From assembly GCF_026616205.1 (NCBI RefSeq), contig NZ_JANHGR010000003.1:62001-126000 (forward strand): a DNA stretch of 64,000 bases. The letters run 5' to 3'. Position 1 is the stretch's first letter. Every line of letters starts with the position of its first letter. The notes under the pieces were generated by a model that was given only the letters and a program-made list of their open reading frames with translations, searched no databases and was not told the origin of the DNA. Below are positions 42,701 through 50,170 of the stretch, one piece after another. The DNA is from Halolamina litorea (GTDB lineage: Archaea > Halobacteriota > Halobacteria > Halobacteriales > Haloferacaceae). Position numbers and translations under genes: made by a program.

Positions 42701-44241
42701 ATGCGAACGGCTCGACCGACGGTGAGCCGAACGACGGCGGCGATGACGGAGAGGGCGGCGAGGATGGTGACGACGGAGAGGACAGTGATGACGGAGACGA
42801 CGAAGGCGGGGAGGACGCTGACGACGGTGATGACGGAGACGACGAAGGCGGGGAGGACGCTGACGCGGTCGGCATTCAGCGCTACGAGTGGGACTTCGAC
42901 GGCGACGGGACCATCGACAGGAGGACCGACGGGCCGACAACGGAGTACACGTTCCAGACGGCCGGGCGGAAGACGATCCGGCTGACCGTCGTCGGCGCGG
43001 ACGGCGAGACGAACACGACGAGTGCGACGCTTGCCGTGGGCGATCCGGACGCCGCGGTTGCTTCGATCGACGTGAACACCGGCGACCCGACCGCCGGGGA
43101 CTCGGTCACGTTCGGGGCCGGCGAGTCGACGGCCGCAAGCCCGATCGTGGAGTACACGTGGCAGTTCGGCGACGGCGCCACCGCGGGCGTCGGGGGAACG
43201 TCGGTCCAGCACAGCTACGACTCGGCCGGCAACTACGACGTGACCCTCCAGATCACGACCGAGGGCGGGGTGACCGCCACGACGACCACGACGGTCACCG
43301 TCGGCCAGGCTGGCGGGAACAACGGTGGTGGCGGCAACAACGGTGGTGGCGGCAACACTGGCGGCGGTGGCAACGACGCTGGCGGCGGTGATAACGACGC
43401 CGGAGGGAACACTGGCGGCGGTGGCAACGACGCTGGCGGTGGCGGCCAGCAGGGCGGCAACGCCGCGCCGGATCCACAGCCGGACCCCGAGCCGACAGCA
43501 ACGCCCGAGCCTGAACCAGAGCCCGAACCCGACCCGACGCCGACGCCCGAGCCCGAACCGGAGCCGGAGCCGGAGCCGGATATCGGGCAAGCGAACGTCA
43601 CGTTCCTCAACGACAGCCTGCTGACCGGGGAGACGCTGGTCGTCGAGGCGACCGTGGTGAACAACGGGAACGCGACCGGCAACAAGACCGTCGAGTTCGA
43701 GGTCGAGGGGACCGTCATCGAGAGCCGATCGCTCTCGCTCGTGCCCGGCGAGCGCCGGACGCTGACGTTCAGCCGACAGTTCGACTCGGCCGGCCGGAAA
43801 GCCGTCGAGGTCGATCAGGGACGGACACGGATCATCGTCGTCGAACCGCGCGTGCCGAACATCAGCGTCTCCTCGCTCCGGGTCGAGGAGGGCGCGGTCG
43901 GCGCCGGCGAGCGCTTCACCGTCACGGCGACGGTCAGGAACAACGGGACCGCCAACGGCAACCGGACAGTGACCCTGCACCTGTTCGGCGAGGAGTTGGA
44001 GACGCGAACGGTCTCGGTCCCAGCGGGCGAGGAACGTGAGGTCTCGTTCTCCCGCTCGGTGATGGCCGCGGGGAACTACGACGCGACGGTCGGCAACCAG
44101 TCGGTCACGGTCGAGGTCCTCGCCGACACGGACACCGACGGGGCCACGGCGACGACGACGACCGAGATCCCGGGCTTCGGCGCGGTGCTGGCGACCGTCG
44201 CGCTGGCGGTCGCGCTACTCGTGCGCCGTCGACGGGTGTGA
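39760..44241 (+). CDS. Giant PKD/CARDB repeat surface protein with PGF-CTERM anchor
   Basis: The 1493-residue protein is secreted: a Sec signal (VTAVLLLVIALVIAPIAG) is followed by a 200-residue N-terminal domain with two Cys. Ten PKD domains run from about 241 to 1180, each with a YEWDFDGDGT-type motif. The ninth has an acidic Asp/Glu/Gly insertion. A Gly/Asn linker (about 1183-1235), a Pro/Glu linker and two CARDB domains (about 1275-1455) follow. The C-terminus TTEIPGFGAVLATVALAVAL followed by Arg residues is a PGF-CTERM signal, cut and lipid-linked by archaeosortase. Expected role: cell-surface adhesion or scaffold. Many NxS/T sites are visible. The promoter has the TAACAAAG box. Confidence 0.9.
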   Translation: MRDRFPVTAVLLLVIALVIAPIAGTTVVTGQQAETGAYAVAQGTTCTVVDPVDGDEDAATFYDYRNPNPEITGNPAAPTFSSYGTLEYQETHVSTMLFYQSPDRTSLVVVHDRLGDEAGGSTLTMDFAGLPADGEWIVEDDEYPGRDDEWDIGETTTSVDWKWADNRTDGGVYGGIGGADTITITPGFNGNADRWGFWTYSGTDEYRMESWRVVGADGSVRQLDLDRRVFIHPGGCEEGEPSAAVTGPSALEPGETFTLDASGTTDDGAIGGYEWDFDGDGTVDRVTTSPTTAYAYADRGNYTVSVTAFDTYGNGDSAELAVNVTPPATPPEAALTAPERATTGEPVTLDASNSTDEGPIDRYEWDVDGDGTVDATTTDSTLEHTYSEAGSVEATVTVVDTDGERDSATRTIEVRAPNRPPNASLDAPAAVDEDTPVVLDASDSTDDRGITEYRWDVDGDGEAESTTAEPTFEHIYETPGNVTAAVVAVDTDGEEARATAEVRVRAVNDVPTAALDGPDQATVGEPVTFDASNSTDEEGIDRYEWDVDGDGTVDANTTDPTLEHTYGATGTDVEATVTVVDTGGQRDTAAVTLDVLAPDQPPNASLVAPANATVGTQVTFDASGSSDDRGITEYRWDVNGDGEAESTTDAPTLAYTYDAPGTYEVTVTVVDTGGQMATNTSTTVARLPATPPDAVLTAPEQVTVNRSVALDASNSTDEGRIVRYEWDFDGDGTVDANTTGPTVEHRYRGVSSVETSVTVIDDDGERDTATRAVEVLPPNQPPNVSLNASAVVDEDTPVVLDASDSSDDRGIAEYRWDVDGDGTAEANTTDATFEHVYETPGNVTAAVVVVDSNGESARATAEIEVRPVDDAPTAAVVGPAEVPRNRTNTFDAGGSADEEGIDHYEWDFDGDGTVEANTTASTVEHAFAALGTYDVTVTVVDTGGQTATNTTTTTVVEPPTPPTAVLTVPDGATVNETVVMNANGSTDGEPNDGGDDGEGGEDGDDGEDSDDGDDEGGEDADDGDDGDDEGGEDADAVGIQRYEWDFDGDGTIDRRTDGPTTEYTFQTAGRKTIRLTVVGADGETNTTSATLAVGDPDAAVASIDVNTGDPTAGDSVTFGAGESTAASPIVEYTWQFGDGATAGVGGTSVQHSYDSAGNYDVTLQITTEGGVTATTTTTVTVGQAGGNNGGGGNNGGGGNTGGGGNDAGGGDNDAGGNTGGGGNDAGGGGQQGGNAAPDPQPDPEPTATPEPEPEPEPDPTPTPEPEPEPEPEPDIGQANVTFLNDSLLTGETLVVEATVVNNGNATGNKTVEFEVEGTVIESRSLSLVPGERRTLTFSRQFDSAGRKAVEVDQGRTRIIVVEPRVPNISVSSLRVEEGAVGAGERFTVTATVRNNGTANGNRTVTLHLFGEELETRTVSVPAGEEREVSFSRSVMAAGNYDATVGNQSVTVEVLADTDTDGATATTTTEIPGFGAVLATVALAVALLVRRRRV
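40484..43310 (+). repeat. Ten-unit PKD repeat array
   Basis: Repeat units of about 270 bases encode domains of about 90 residues. Units 2-4 and 6-8 match each other in order (for example VDEDTPVVLDASDS in units 3 and 7), a higher-order period near 1085 bases. Confidence 0.75.
42781..42864 (+). repeat. 42-base tandem repeat encoding an acidic tract
   Basis: Positions 42781-42822 and 42823-42864 are identical except for one base (GACAGT versus GACGGT). They encode DSDDGDDEGGEDAD and DGDDGDDEGGEDAD within the ninth PKD domain. Confidence 0.75.
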
Positions 44242-44297
44242 GAAGGGTGATGGATCGGGAGTTGGGGGGGGGGGAGGACCGCCCAACGTGAGTTAGC

Positions 44298-45677
44298 TCA
44301 ACAGCCGTTGTTCCGGACGACCGTTCCTCGGGTTCCGGTACGCGAGATGAGGTTGTTGTCGCCGCTCCCGCAGACGGTGTTGTTGACGACGCGCACCCCG
44401 ACGGTGCCACGGAGGTCGACACCGTCATCGTCGTTGCGAACGACCTCGTTGTCCTCGATCACGCCGTCGACGATTCCCCGGAAGAACACGCCGTCGTTCC
44501 GGTTGTCGAGGAACCGGTTCCCCCGGACGACGACGCCGGTACTGTTCTGAGCGTCGAGCCCGTCGTCGCCGTTTTCGGCCGCGAGGTTCGCGGTCACCGT
44601 CGCGTCGTCGCCGACGACGTAGAAGCCGTCGTCGGCGTTGGCGCGGGCCGTGTTGTTGTCGATGAGACCCCAGGCCGAGCCGGCGAGGGAGATGCCGTCG
44701 TCGCGGTTCGCGACCGCGGTGTTGTTGACGATGCTGACCTGTTTCGTGCCGCCGACACGGATGCCGTCCCGACTCCGAACCACGCGGTTCTGCCTGACGG
44801 TCACGTCGGAGGCGTCCTGAACGAGGATCCCGTTCCCGTCGCCGTCGGCGACGGTGTTACCGACGATCTCCGTCGGCCCGATGGGCTCGGGCGGCGAGAG
44901 GATCACCGCGATGAACAGCGGCGCGTTCCCGCGGTAGTCGTCCCGCCAGTCGCCGCCCTCCCCGGCGAGGTGGATGCTGGTACCGTTGACCGAGCGCAGT
45001 TCGTTCCCGCTGATGGCTACGCCGGCCGAGTCGGTCACCTCGATCCCGCCACGGGTGGCGTTGATCCGGTTGTCGGAAACCTGCACACCGTCGCCGGCAG
45101 CGACGTCGACCGCGAAGCCGCCGGTGGCCTCGATCTCGTTCCCGACGATGTGGCCGTCGTCGGCCCGGAGGTGGATACCGGTGCCCGCGAGGTCGTGGAT
45201 GTGCGTGTCGGTGACGACGAGGTTCGTGCTCCCGCCGAAGGCGGCGACGCCGAGCGCGCCGTTCGTGATCGTGCTGTTCCGGACCGTCACGTTCTCCGCG
45301 CCTCCGGTAGCGGAGACGGCGGTCGACCAGCCAGTCAACGTCACGTTCGTGACAGTGAGGCCGGTGACGCCGTCGGTGGCGACACCGATGCCGCTCTCGT
45401 TGCCGACGATGGCGTAGCCGTTGCCGTCGATGGTCACGCCGTCGGCCCGGACCGTGAGGCAGTCGCCGGCCGAGGGCGCGGTGACGTTGCCCCGGAGTTC
45501 GTACGTTCCCGGTTCGTCGATCGGGCCACACTCCGTCAGGGCGGTCGATGAGTCAGCCGCCTGCAGGGCCGCGGGCGCGCCGGCGACGACGCCCGGGATC
45601 CCTGCGGTCACGACGAGCGCGGCGGCGAAGGCAGCGAGTACCATCCGTCCGGTTCGATCAGTCAACACCTGTTGCAT
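44298..45677 (-). CDS. Secreted right-handed parallel beta-helix protein (NosD-like)
   Basis: The protein has 459 residues. A signal peptide (LAAFAAALVVTAGIPGVVAG) is followed by repeated beta-helix coils such as GVTIDGNGYAIVG, NRVVRSRDGIRVGG and NTARANADDGFYVVG. The coil pattern NxxxxNxDDGIxL is typical of NosD/PbH1 carbohydrate-binding or -cleaving proteins. The two Cys in the N-terminal part and two near the C-terminus may form disulfides. There is no anchor, so it may be released or bound to the surface. It is convergent with the PKD protein. Substrate unknown. Confidence 0.82.
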   Translation of the reverse strand: MQQVLTDRTGRMVLAAFAAALVVTAGIPGVVAGAPAALQAADSSTALTECGPIDEPGTYELRGNVTAPSAGDCLTVRADGVTIDGNGYAIVGNESGIGVATDGVTGLTVTNVTLTGWSTAVSATGGAENVTVRNSTITNGALGVAAFGGSTNLVVTDTHIHDLAGTGIHLRADDGHIVGNEIEATGGFAVDVAAGDGVQVSDNRINATRGGIEVTDSAGVAISGNELRSVNGTSIHLAGEGGDWRDDYRGNAPLFIAVILSPPEPIGPTEIVGNTVADGDGNGILVQDASDVTVRQNRVVRSRDGIRVGGTKQVSIVNNTAVANRDDGISLAGSAWGLIDNNTARANADDGFYVVGDDATVTANLAAENGDDGLDAQNSTGVVVRGNRFLDNRNDGVFFRGIVDGVIEDNEVVRNDDDGVDLRGTVGVRVVNNTVCGSGDNNLISRTGTRGTVVRNNGC

Positions 45678-45851
45678 AGTCGTCGCAACCCATGCGAGAC
45701 GTACGTAATGTAAGCAACACCTTTCTTCCCCCGAGAGCCCGTCGCTGTGGGGATTTCGCGCCATCCGAGGATCGACGGTTTGCAGTCGAAATCAGACACT
45801 ACGCAGGCGTCAAAGAGCGCCTTCCCGGGGCGAGCGCAGTGAAGCAGTGCC

Positions 45852-45859
45852 TAACAAAG
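45852..45859 (+). promoter_or_regulatory. TAACAA-type box before the DUF1616 region
   Basis: TAACAAAG is centred 28 bases before ATG 45884. It may drive the small frame and the DUF1616-YdjM genes together. Confidence 0.45.
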
Positions 45860-45883
45860 TAGCGAAGCGAGGAGGTGGCGACC

Positions 45884-46048
45884 ATGCGAGACAGGGAGCT
45901 GAACCCGGAATCAGCCGCAGTCGAGCGAGGGGGCGACGACCGGCGATGGACCGGACGGCGGGGCGTCAACAACGACCTACTCCGGCAGGACCGTCACGAC
46001 ACGGGCGAACGAACGCGGTGCGGAACATCGAGCAGCCGAGGAACGTGA
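45884..46048 (+). CDS. 54-residue candidate protein
   Basis: ATG 45884 is preceded by GGAGGTG seven bases away and by the TAACAAAG box 28 bases away. The product reads MRDRELNPESAAVERGGDDR, continuing with basic, Gly-rich sequence. Both signals favour translation, but the composition is not clearly protein-like, so it could be a leader. Confidence 0.3.
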   Translation: MRDRELNPESAAVERGGDDRRWTGRRGVNNDLLRQDRHDTGERTRCGTSSSRGT

Positions 46049-46136
46049 TCCGAACTCGTTTCGGTGCCGTCACTGGCCCGGCACCCCACGGACAGACGAC
46101 GAGGAGCCCAGGGGAATCGAAATCGCGGGGTGAGCG

Positions 46137-47156
46137 ATGAGCACGGTGCGTTCGACCCGGGAACGGTCGAGTTCACTCACGGACGTGACGGACCTGCTCG
46201 TCGTCGCCGGCTACACGGGAGTCGCAGTCGCGCTGCTGGCCGGCGGCGTCGTCGAGGGGCCTACCCGCGTGTTGCTCGCGGGGGCACTCCTGGGGTTCTG
46301 TCCCGGCTACGCGGTCGTCTCGGCGCTGTACCCGGTCAGGGCCGCACAGCGGCGGAACCAGCCCCAGCCGGGATGGGCCGAACGGGGTGCCATCGCCGTG
46401 GGTACGTCGCTGGTGTTGCTCGTGCTCGGGGTGCTCCCGTTCTCGGTGCTCGGGTTCGGAACCGGAGCCGTACTCGGGGTGGTGCTGACGGTCACGCTGG
46501 CGGGGATCGCCGTCGCCGCGGTGCGTCGCCTCCGAGTGCCCGCCGACGAACGGATCAGGCTCCCGGTTCGGCGCCTGTACCGGGACGCCCGCGAGGCGAC
46601 CGTCGACGCCCCGTCGGTCGACGCGGCGTTGAACGTCGCGCTCGCCGTCGTCGTGGTCGTCGGCGTGGTCACGCTCGCGGTCGGACTCGCGGCCCCGGAC
46701 CGCGGGGTGCACTACTCGGAGGTCGCGCTGGCGGACGGCGCCGACGGCGAGTGGACCGATACCGACACGTTCCAACAGGGGGCGGCGGCGTCGCTCCCGC
46801 TGTTCGTCGAAAACGACGACGACGAGGACCACAACTACACGGCGGTCGTCGTGCTCGAACGGTTGGGCGACGCGCGGAACAACGGGACTGCCGGCCCGGC
46901 CGTGTTGGAGCGGGCGGCGCTCTCGCGGGCGACAGTGACGGTTCCGGCGGGCGAGGGGACGACCAGACGGATCGAGTTCACCCCGCCGCTGCGTGGCTCG
47001 GAGCTACGCCTGAGCGTCTACGTCTACGTCGAGTCGGAACCGGAAACGCCCGGGGCGGAGAGCGCGGACTACCACCTCTACCGCTGGGTCGACGTGAACG
47101 AGGGGGCCGGCTCGCTCGCGGGGAGTGAGACGGTCGGAGCGGCCGCGGGGAACTGA
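46137..47156 (+). CDS. DUF1616 family membrane protein
   Basis: The protein has 339 residues. Helices lie at about 18-38, 42-62, 84-104, 106-128 and 160-185; LLAGALLGFCPGYAVVSALY is the family core after helix 2. The C-terminal half is an extracellular beta-sandwich (YTAVVVLERLGDARNNGT, then RGSELRLSVYVYVESEP) with NxT sites. DUF1616 proteins are common in archaeal surface-protein and glycan neighbourhoods, but their role is unknown. The YdjM-type gene starts two bases after its stop. Confidence 0.82.
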   Translation: MSTVRSTRERSSSLTDVTDLLVVAGYTGVAVALLAGGVVEGPTRVLLAGALLGFCPGYAVVSALYPVRAAQRRNQPQPGWAERGAIAVGTSLVLLVLGVLPFSVLGFGTGAVLGVVLTVTLAGIAVAAVRRLRVPADERIRLPVRRLYRDAREATVDAPSVDAALNVALAVVVVVGVVTLAVGLAAPDRGVHYSEVALADGADGEWTDTDTFQQGAAASLPLFVENDDDEDHNYTAVVVLERLGDARNNGTAGPAVLERAALSRATVTVPAGEGTTRRIEFTPPLRGSELRLSVYVYVESEPETPGAESADYHLYRWVDVNEGAGSLAGSETVGAAAGN

Positions 47157-47158
47157 CC

Positions 47159-47728
47159 GTGTGGCCGTGGGACCACGTCGCCGCGGGCTACCTGCTGCTC
47201 TCGGCCCTCCACCGACTGGGGTGGCGACGGCCGCCGTCGCGCCGGGCCGCCGTCGTCGTCGCCGGCGCGGCGGTGCTACCGGACCTGATCGACAAGCCGC
47301 TCTCGTGGTGGCTGGCCGTACTGCCCTCGGGGCGCTCGCTGGGCCACTCGCTGCTGGTCGCGCTCCCCTTGGTGGCGGTCGTGGCGGCCGTGGGGCTCTC
47401 GACCGAGCGGCGGTCGGTCGCACTCGCGTTCGGGGCTGGCTATCTCAGTCACCTCGCCGGCGACGTCGCCTACCCGCTGCTCGTCAAGGGCGAACTCCGC
47501 GTCGGGTTCCTCCTGTGGCCGCTGGTGCCGGCCGACTCGAGCGGCGCCGGCGGCGGCCTGCCGTACCTGACCGACCTGGTCGACGACTTCATCGGCTTCC
47601 TCTCGACACCGGCCGGCGCGCTCTACGCCGCCGCCGACCTGACGCTGCTCGGGCTCGCACTCCTCGCCTGGGTGGTGGACGGCCGAACGGCGAAACCACA
47701 CGCGGGCAGTACGGTCGAGGACGGCTGA
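47159..47728 (+). CDS. YdjM/DUF457-type metal-dependent hydrolase, membrane-bound
   Basis: The protein has 189 residues and four to five membrane helices. The family His/Asp motifs are seen as MWPWDHVAAGY, AVLPDLIDKPLSWW, RSLGHSLLVAL and YLSHLAGDVAY. The GTG start at 47159 follows the DUF1616 stop by two bases, so they form an operon. Family members are called LexA-binding, inner-membrane-associated putative hydrolases; the reaction is unknown. A metal site near the membrane face fits lipid or glycolipid substrates, but that is inference. Confidence 0.78.
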   Translation: MWPWDHVAAGYLLLSALHRLGWRRPPSRRAAVVVAGAAVLPDLIDKPLSWWLAVLPSGRSLGHSLLVALPLVAVVAAVGLSTERRSVALAFGAGYLSHLAGDVAYPLLVKGELRVGFLLWPLVPADSSGAGGGLPYLTDLVDDFIGFLSTPAGALYAAADLTLLGLALLAWVVDGRTAKPHAGSTVEDG

Positions 47729-47769
47729 ACCGGTCGCGCTAACGGGGGTCGGCGCGGGTACCGGCCCCA

Positions 47770-47777
47770 TAACAAAC
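47770..47777 (+). promoter_or_regulatory. TAACAA-type box of the Gfo/Idh gene
   Basis: TAACAAAC, within CCCATAACAAACCCCC, is centred 28 bases before ATG 47802. The same CATAACAAACCCC string precedes the epimerase gene on the other strand. Confidence 0.55.
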
Positions 47778-47801
47778 CCCCGCGGTGGCGACGAGCCGGT
47801 G

Positions 47802-48920
47802 ATGACGCTCCGAACAGCGGTCGTCGGCGGCGGTACCGTCTCCGGCGTCCACCTCAACGGCCTGCGACAGAACCCGCGAACCGAACTCGTCGCCATCTGT
47901 GACACCGACGAGACGGTCGCCCGCGAAATCGCCGACACGTACGACATCACCCCCTTCTTCGACGTGGAGGCGATGCTCTCGGAGATCGACCTCGACTGGC
48001 TCCACATCTGTACGCCGGTCCAGACCCACCTCCCGATCGCCAAGCTGGCCATCGACGCCGGCGTGCCGATCCAGATCGAGAAGCCGATCACCGAGACCTA
48101 CGCCGAGTTCGAGGAGCTGGCGGCCTACGCCGCCGACGCCGGCGTCACCGTCTCGGAGAAACACAACCACAACTTCGACCCGGCGGTCCGGGCAGCGATG
48201 GCCCGGCGCCGCCGCGGCGACCTCGGCGAGGTTCGCGGCGTCGACGTTATTTACACCGGCTCCAGCCGCCCGGACGACCCCAACCGCGGCCCGTGGAACT
48301 TCGAACTCGCCGGCGGGGAGTTCGAGGAGGGGATCCCTCACCCGGTGTATCTGACCCTGCGAGCCGGGGGGTACCCCCGCAGCGAGGAAGCCGTGAACGC
48401 CACAACCGCGCTGTTCGACGACTACGACAAACCGTTCGACTACGACGGCGCCCAGATCCAGTACGTCACCGACGACGAGGTGCTCTGTACGACGAAGATC
48501 CTCGGCGGCACCCGCCCGGTCCGGCAGATCCTGATCCACGGCGAGAAGTGCTCGCTCACCGTCGACCTGCTCTCCCAGACCGTGATCGAACACGACCGGG
48601 ACTACAAGCGCTCGGCGGCGACGCGGGCGCTGAACAACATCGACGAGGCGGGCGACCGACTCGCAGGGACGGTGGCGAACGCCCGCGCGGTGGCCCGGCG
48701 TGCCCTGGCCGACGATGACGATTGGGACACCCAGCGGATGCTCAACGCCCACTTCTACCAGAACGACGCCGAGTCGAAGGCGCTGCTGGCCGACGACCCC
48801 GACGCGATGCCGGTCCCGCTGTCTGAGTCCCGGTGGACGAGCTACCTGATGGAGGCCGTCCGCGAGGCGGCCGCCAACCCGCCGGGACACCCGATGGAAC
48901 AGCCGATAGACGCCGAGTGA
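47802..48920 (+). CDS. Gfo/Idh/MocA family sugar dehydrogenase
   Basis: The protein has 372 residues. The NAD(P)-binding Rossmann fold starts TAVVGGGTVSGVHLNGLRQN. The conserved EKP motif is VPIQIEKPIT, and the segment after it, VSEKHNHNFDPAVRAAMARR, lines the active site. The C-terminal alpha/beta domain contains FEEGIPHPVYLTLRAGG, with the His expected for catalysis. Family members oxidise or reduce sugar nucleotides or inositol-type substrates. Its position at the start of the glycan locus suggests UDP-sugar oxidation. The next gene starts five bases after its stop. Confidence 0.88.
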   Translation: MTLRTAVVGGGTVSGVHLNGLRQNPRTELVAICDTDETVAREIADTYDITPFFDVEAMLSEIDLDWLHICTPVQTHLPIAKLAIDAGVPIQIEKPITETYAEFEELAAYAADAGVTVSEKHNHNFDPAVRAAMARRRRGDLGEVRGVDVIYTGSSRPDDPNRGPWNFELAGGEFEEGIPHPVYLTLRAGGYPRSEEAVNATTALFDDYDKPFDYDGAQIQYVTDDEVLCTTKILGGTRPVRQILIHGEKCSLTVDLLSQTVIEHDRDYKRSAATRALNNIDEAGDRLAGTVANARAVARRALADDDDWDTQRMLNAHFYQNDAESKALLADDPDAMPVPLSESRWTSYLMEAVREAAANPPGHPMEQPIDAE

Positions 48921-48924
48921 GGCG

Positions 48925-49734
48925 ATGTCCGGAACGAACGTCGGCGAGACGCTCGACGACCTCTTCCGGGGGGTGGGCCGGCGACTACTCGCCGAACGGC
49001 CCGGCCTCGAACCGTATCTCCGCCGCGCCCGCGACGGCTACGCTCGGGCCTACGTCGGCCTCAGAGGGTTGCGCAACCGCGCCTGTTACGCCGCACCGGC
49101 GGACCCCTACCGCCTGATCCGGATCGACCCGTCGAACGTCGAACGGGTCGTATGGCTGCGGGAGTCGAAGTTCCGCGAGGCCGGGCTGGTCGTCGGCGGC
49201 GACTGGGACCGGCCGACGACGCGGTTCACCGACCTCGACGTGTTCCAGGCGTACGAGCGCCACTTCGAGGACGGCGTGCCGTGGGAGGAAACGGCGTTTT
49301 TCGACCGCGTCGTCGACGAGATCAACGACGGCGCCGCGCCGTGGGGTTGTGAGAGCGAGGCCGCGTTCCGCGAGCGGTGTGACCGGCTCGACGACCTCTA
49401 CGAGCGCATCGCGGAAGTCGGCTACCGGACACAGGCGGAACTGGCCGCCAGCGGCGAGGAGGACCCGATAAAACGCCAGGACAGTCTCCGCACCGAGCGG
49501 CTGAAAGACGAGATCGCGGTCCACGTCGGCCGGGACGGGGAACTCCTGTTCGCGGACGGCCGCAACCGGCTCTCGATGGTGAAGCTGCTGGGTCTGGAGT
49601 CGGTCCCGGTTCGGGTGTTGCGCCGACACACCGACTGGCAGGGCGTGCGTGACGCGTACTGCCTGGGCGAGCCGACGGTCGAGCGGTTCGCCGGCCACCC
49701 CGACCTGGCGGACCTGACGTTCGGGGGCCGGTGA
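48925..49734 (+). CDS. ParB/Srx-fold-like protein of a surface-glycan locus
   Basis: The protein has 269 residues. RLIRIDPSNVERVVWLRESK, then FREAGLVVGGDWDRP, then LFADGRNRLSMVKLLGLESV, resembles the ParB N-terminal (ParB/sulfiredoxin) fold. The last segment matches the GxxRxxA/S box, which binds nucleotide in ParB. There is no HTH or partition partner. It is co-transcribed with the Gfo/Idh enzyme and appears dedicated to the glycan locus. It could be a nucleotide-dependent kinase or switch as in other ParB/Srx enzymes; this is speculative. Confidence 0.6.
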   Translation: MSGTNVGETLDDLFRGVGRRLLAERPGLEPYLRRARDGYARAYVGLRGLRNRACYAAPADPYRLIRIDPSNVERVVWLRESKFREAGLVVGGDWDRPTTRFTDLDVFQAYERHFEDGVPWEETAFFDRVVDEINDGAAPWGCESEAAFRERCDRLDDLYERIAEVGYRTQAELAASGEEDPIKRQDSLRTERLKDEIAVHVGRDGELLFADGRNRLSMVKLLGLESVPVRVLRRHTDWQGVRDAYCLGEPTVERFAGHPDLADLTFGGR

Positions 49735-49743
49735 CGACGTAGC

Positions 49744-49902
49744 TCAGCTGAACTCGGAGGTGATGAGTTCGGTGATCGTCACGGCGTATCGTGCGCCACA
49801 GTCACACCGTACCGTAGCCACGGACGACGAGACCTCGTGTGTTTCCCCACAGCGGCAGGTGATGGTCGAGGACGTGGACTCCTCGCCCTCACGGCAATCC
49901 AT
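49744..49902 (-). CDS. 52-residue zinc-finger protein
   Basis: A short minus-strand gene encodes MDCREGEESTSSTITCRCGE and then VRCDCGARYAV. Two Cys-x-Cys/CxCG knuckles form a zinc site. A CTTTACAA promoter element (minus strand, 49925-49932) is 27 bases before ATG 49902, which supports the gene. It is convergent with the ParB-like gene, ten bases away. Function unknown. Confidence 0.6.
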   Translation of the reverse strand: MDCREGEESTSSTITCRCGETHEVSSSVATVRCDCGARYAVTITELITSEFS

Positions 49903-49924
49903 GGTGGTCTGTCGCTTGGTGGGG

Positions 49925-49932
49925 TTGTAAAG
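49925..49932 (-). promoter_or_regulatory. TATA-like box of the 52-residue zinc-finger gene
   Basis: CTTTACAA on the minus strand is centred 27 bases from ATG 49902. Confidence 0.45.
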
Positions 49933-49972
49933 TTATTGTTGAGAAACACAACGGAGGTGGCTGGTACGAACC

Positions 49973-50005
49973 CCCGGCCTCGGTGGGCGGCCGATCGAGG
50001 CCGGG
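49973..50005. repeat. 10-base GC-rich inverted repeat
   Basis: CCCGGCCTCG (49973-49982) and CGAGGCCGGG (49996-50005) are perfect reverse complements with a 13-base loop. It lies between two divergent small zinc-protein genes; no T-run follows. Confidence 0.45.
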
Positions 50006-50170
50006 ATGGCACTCCCTCACGCCACACCCGACCGGCGGCGAAGTGTGAATGGCCGAGTGACCGACAAGCGTTACCCGTGTGGGGATCGTTGCCCCGGTAC
50101 GGAAAGCGAGCGCGGCGTTCGGTCAGCCCGTCGTCGGCAGGAGGGGGGGTTCGTCGGTCAGGGCTACTAC

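Larger units (their letters stand above)
45678..46136. other. Divergent intergenic region with a small candidate gene
   Basis: These 459 bases hold the start region of the beta-helix gene (CATTAC patch near 45710), a TAACAAAG box (45852-45859) and a small frame with a ribosome site, listed separately. About 90 bases before the DUF1616 start hold nothing recognisable. Confidence 0.4.

Noticed and set aside
40484-43310. Regular repeats as a CRISPR array
   Set aside because: The repeats are about 270 bases, diverged, and encode PKD domains in one open frame. There is no repeat-spacer pattern and no cas gene in the window.
40930-43980. 1016-codon antisense frame opposite the PKD protein
   Set aside because: It arises from the repetitive GC-rich sense codons; the product is a repetitive Arg/Val/Asp mixture with no signal or domain.
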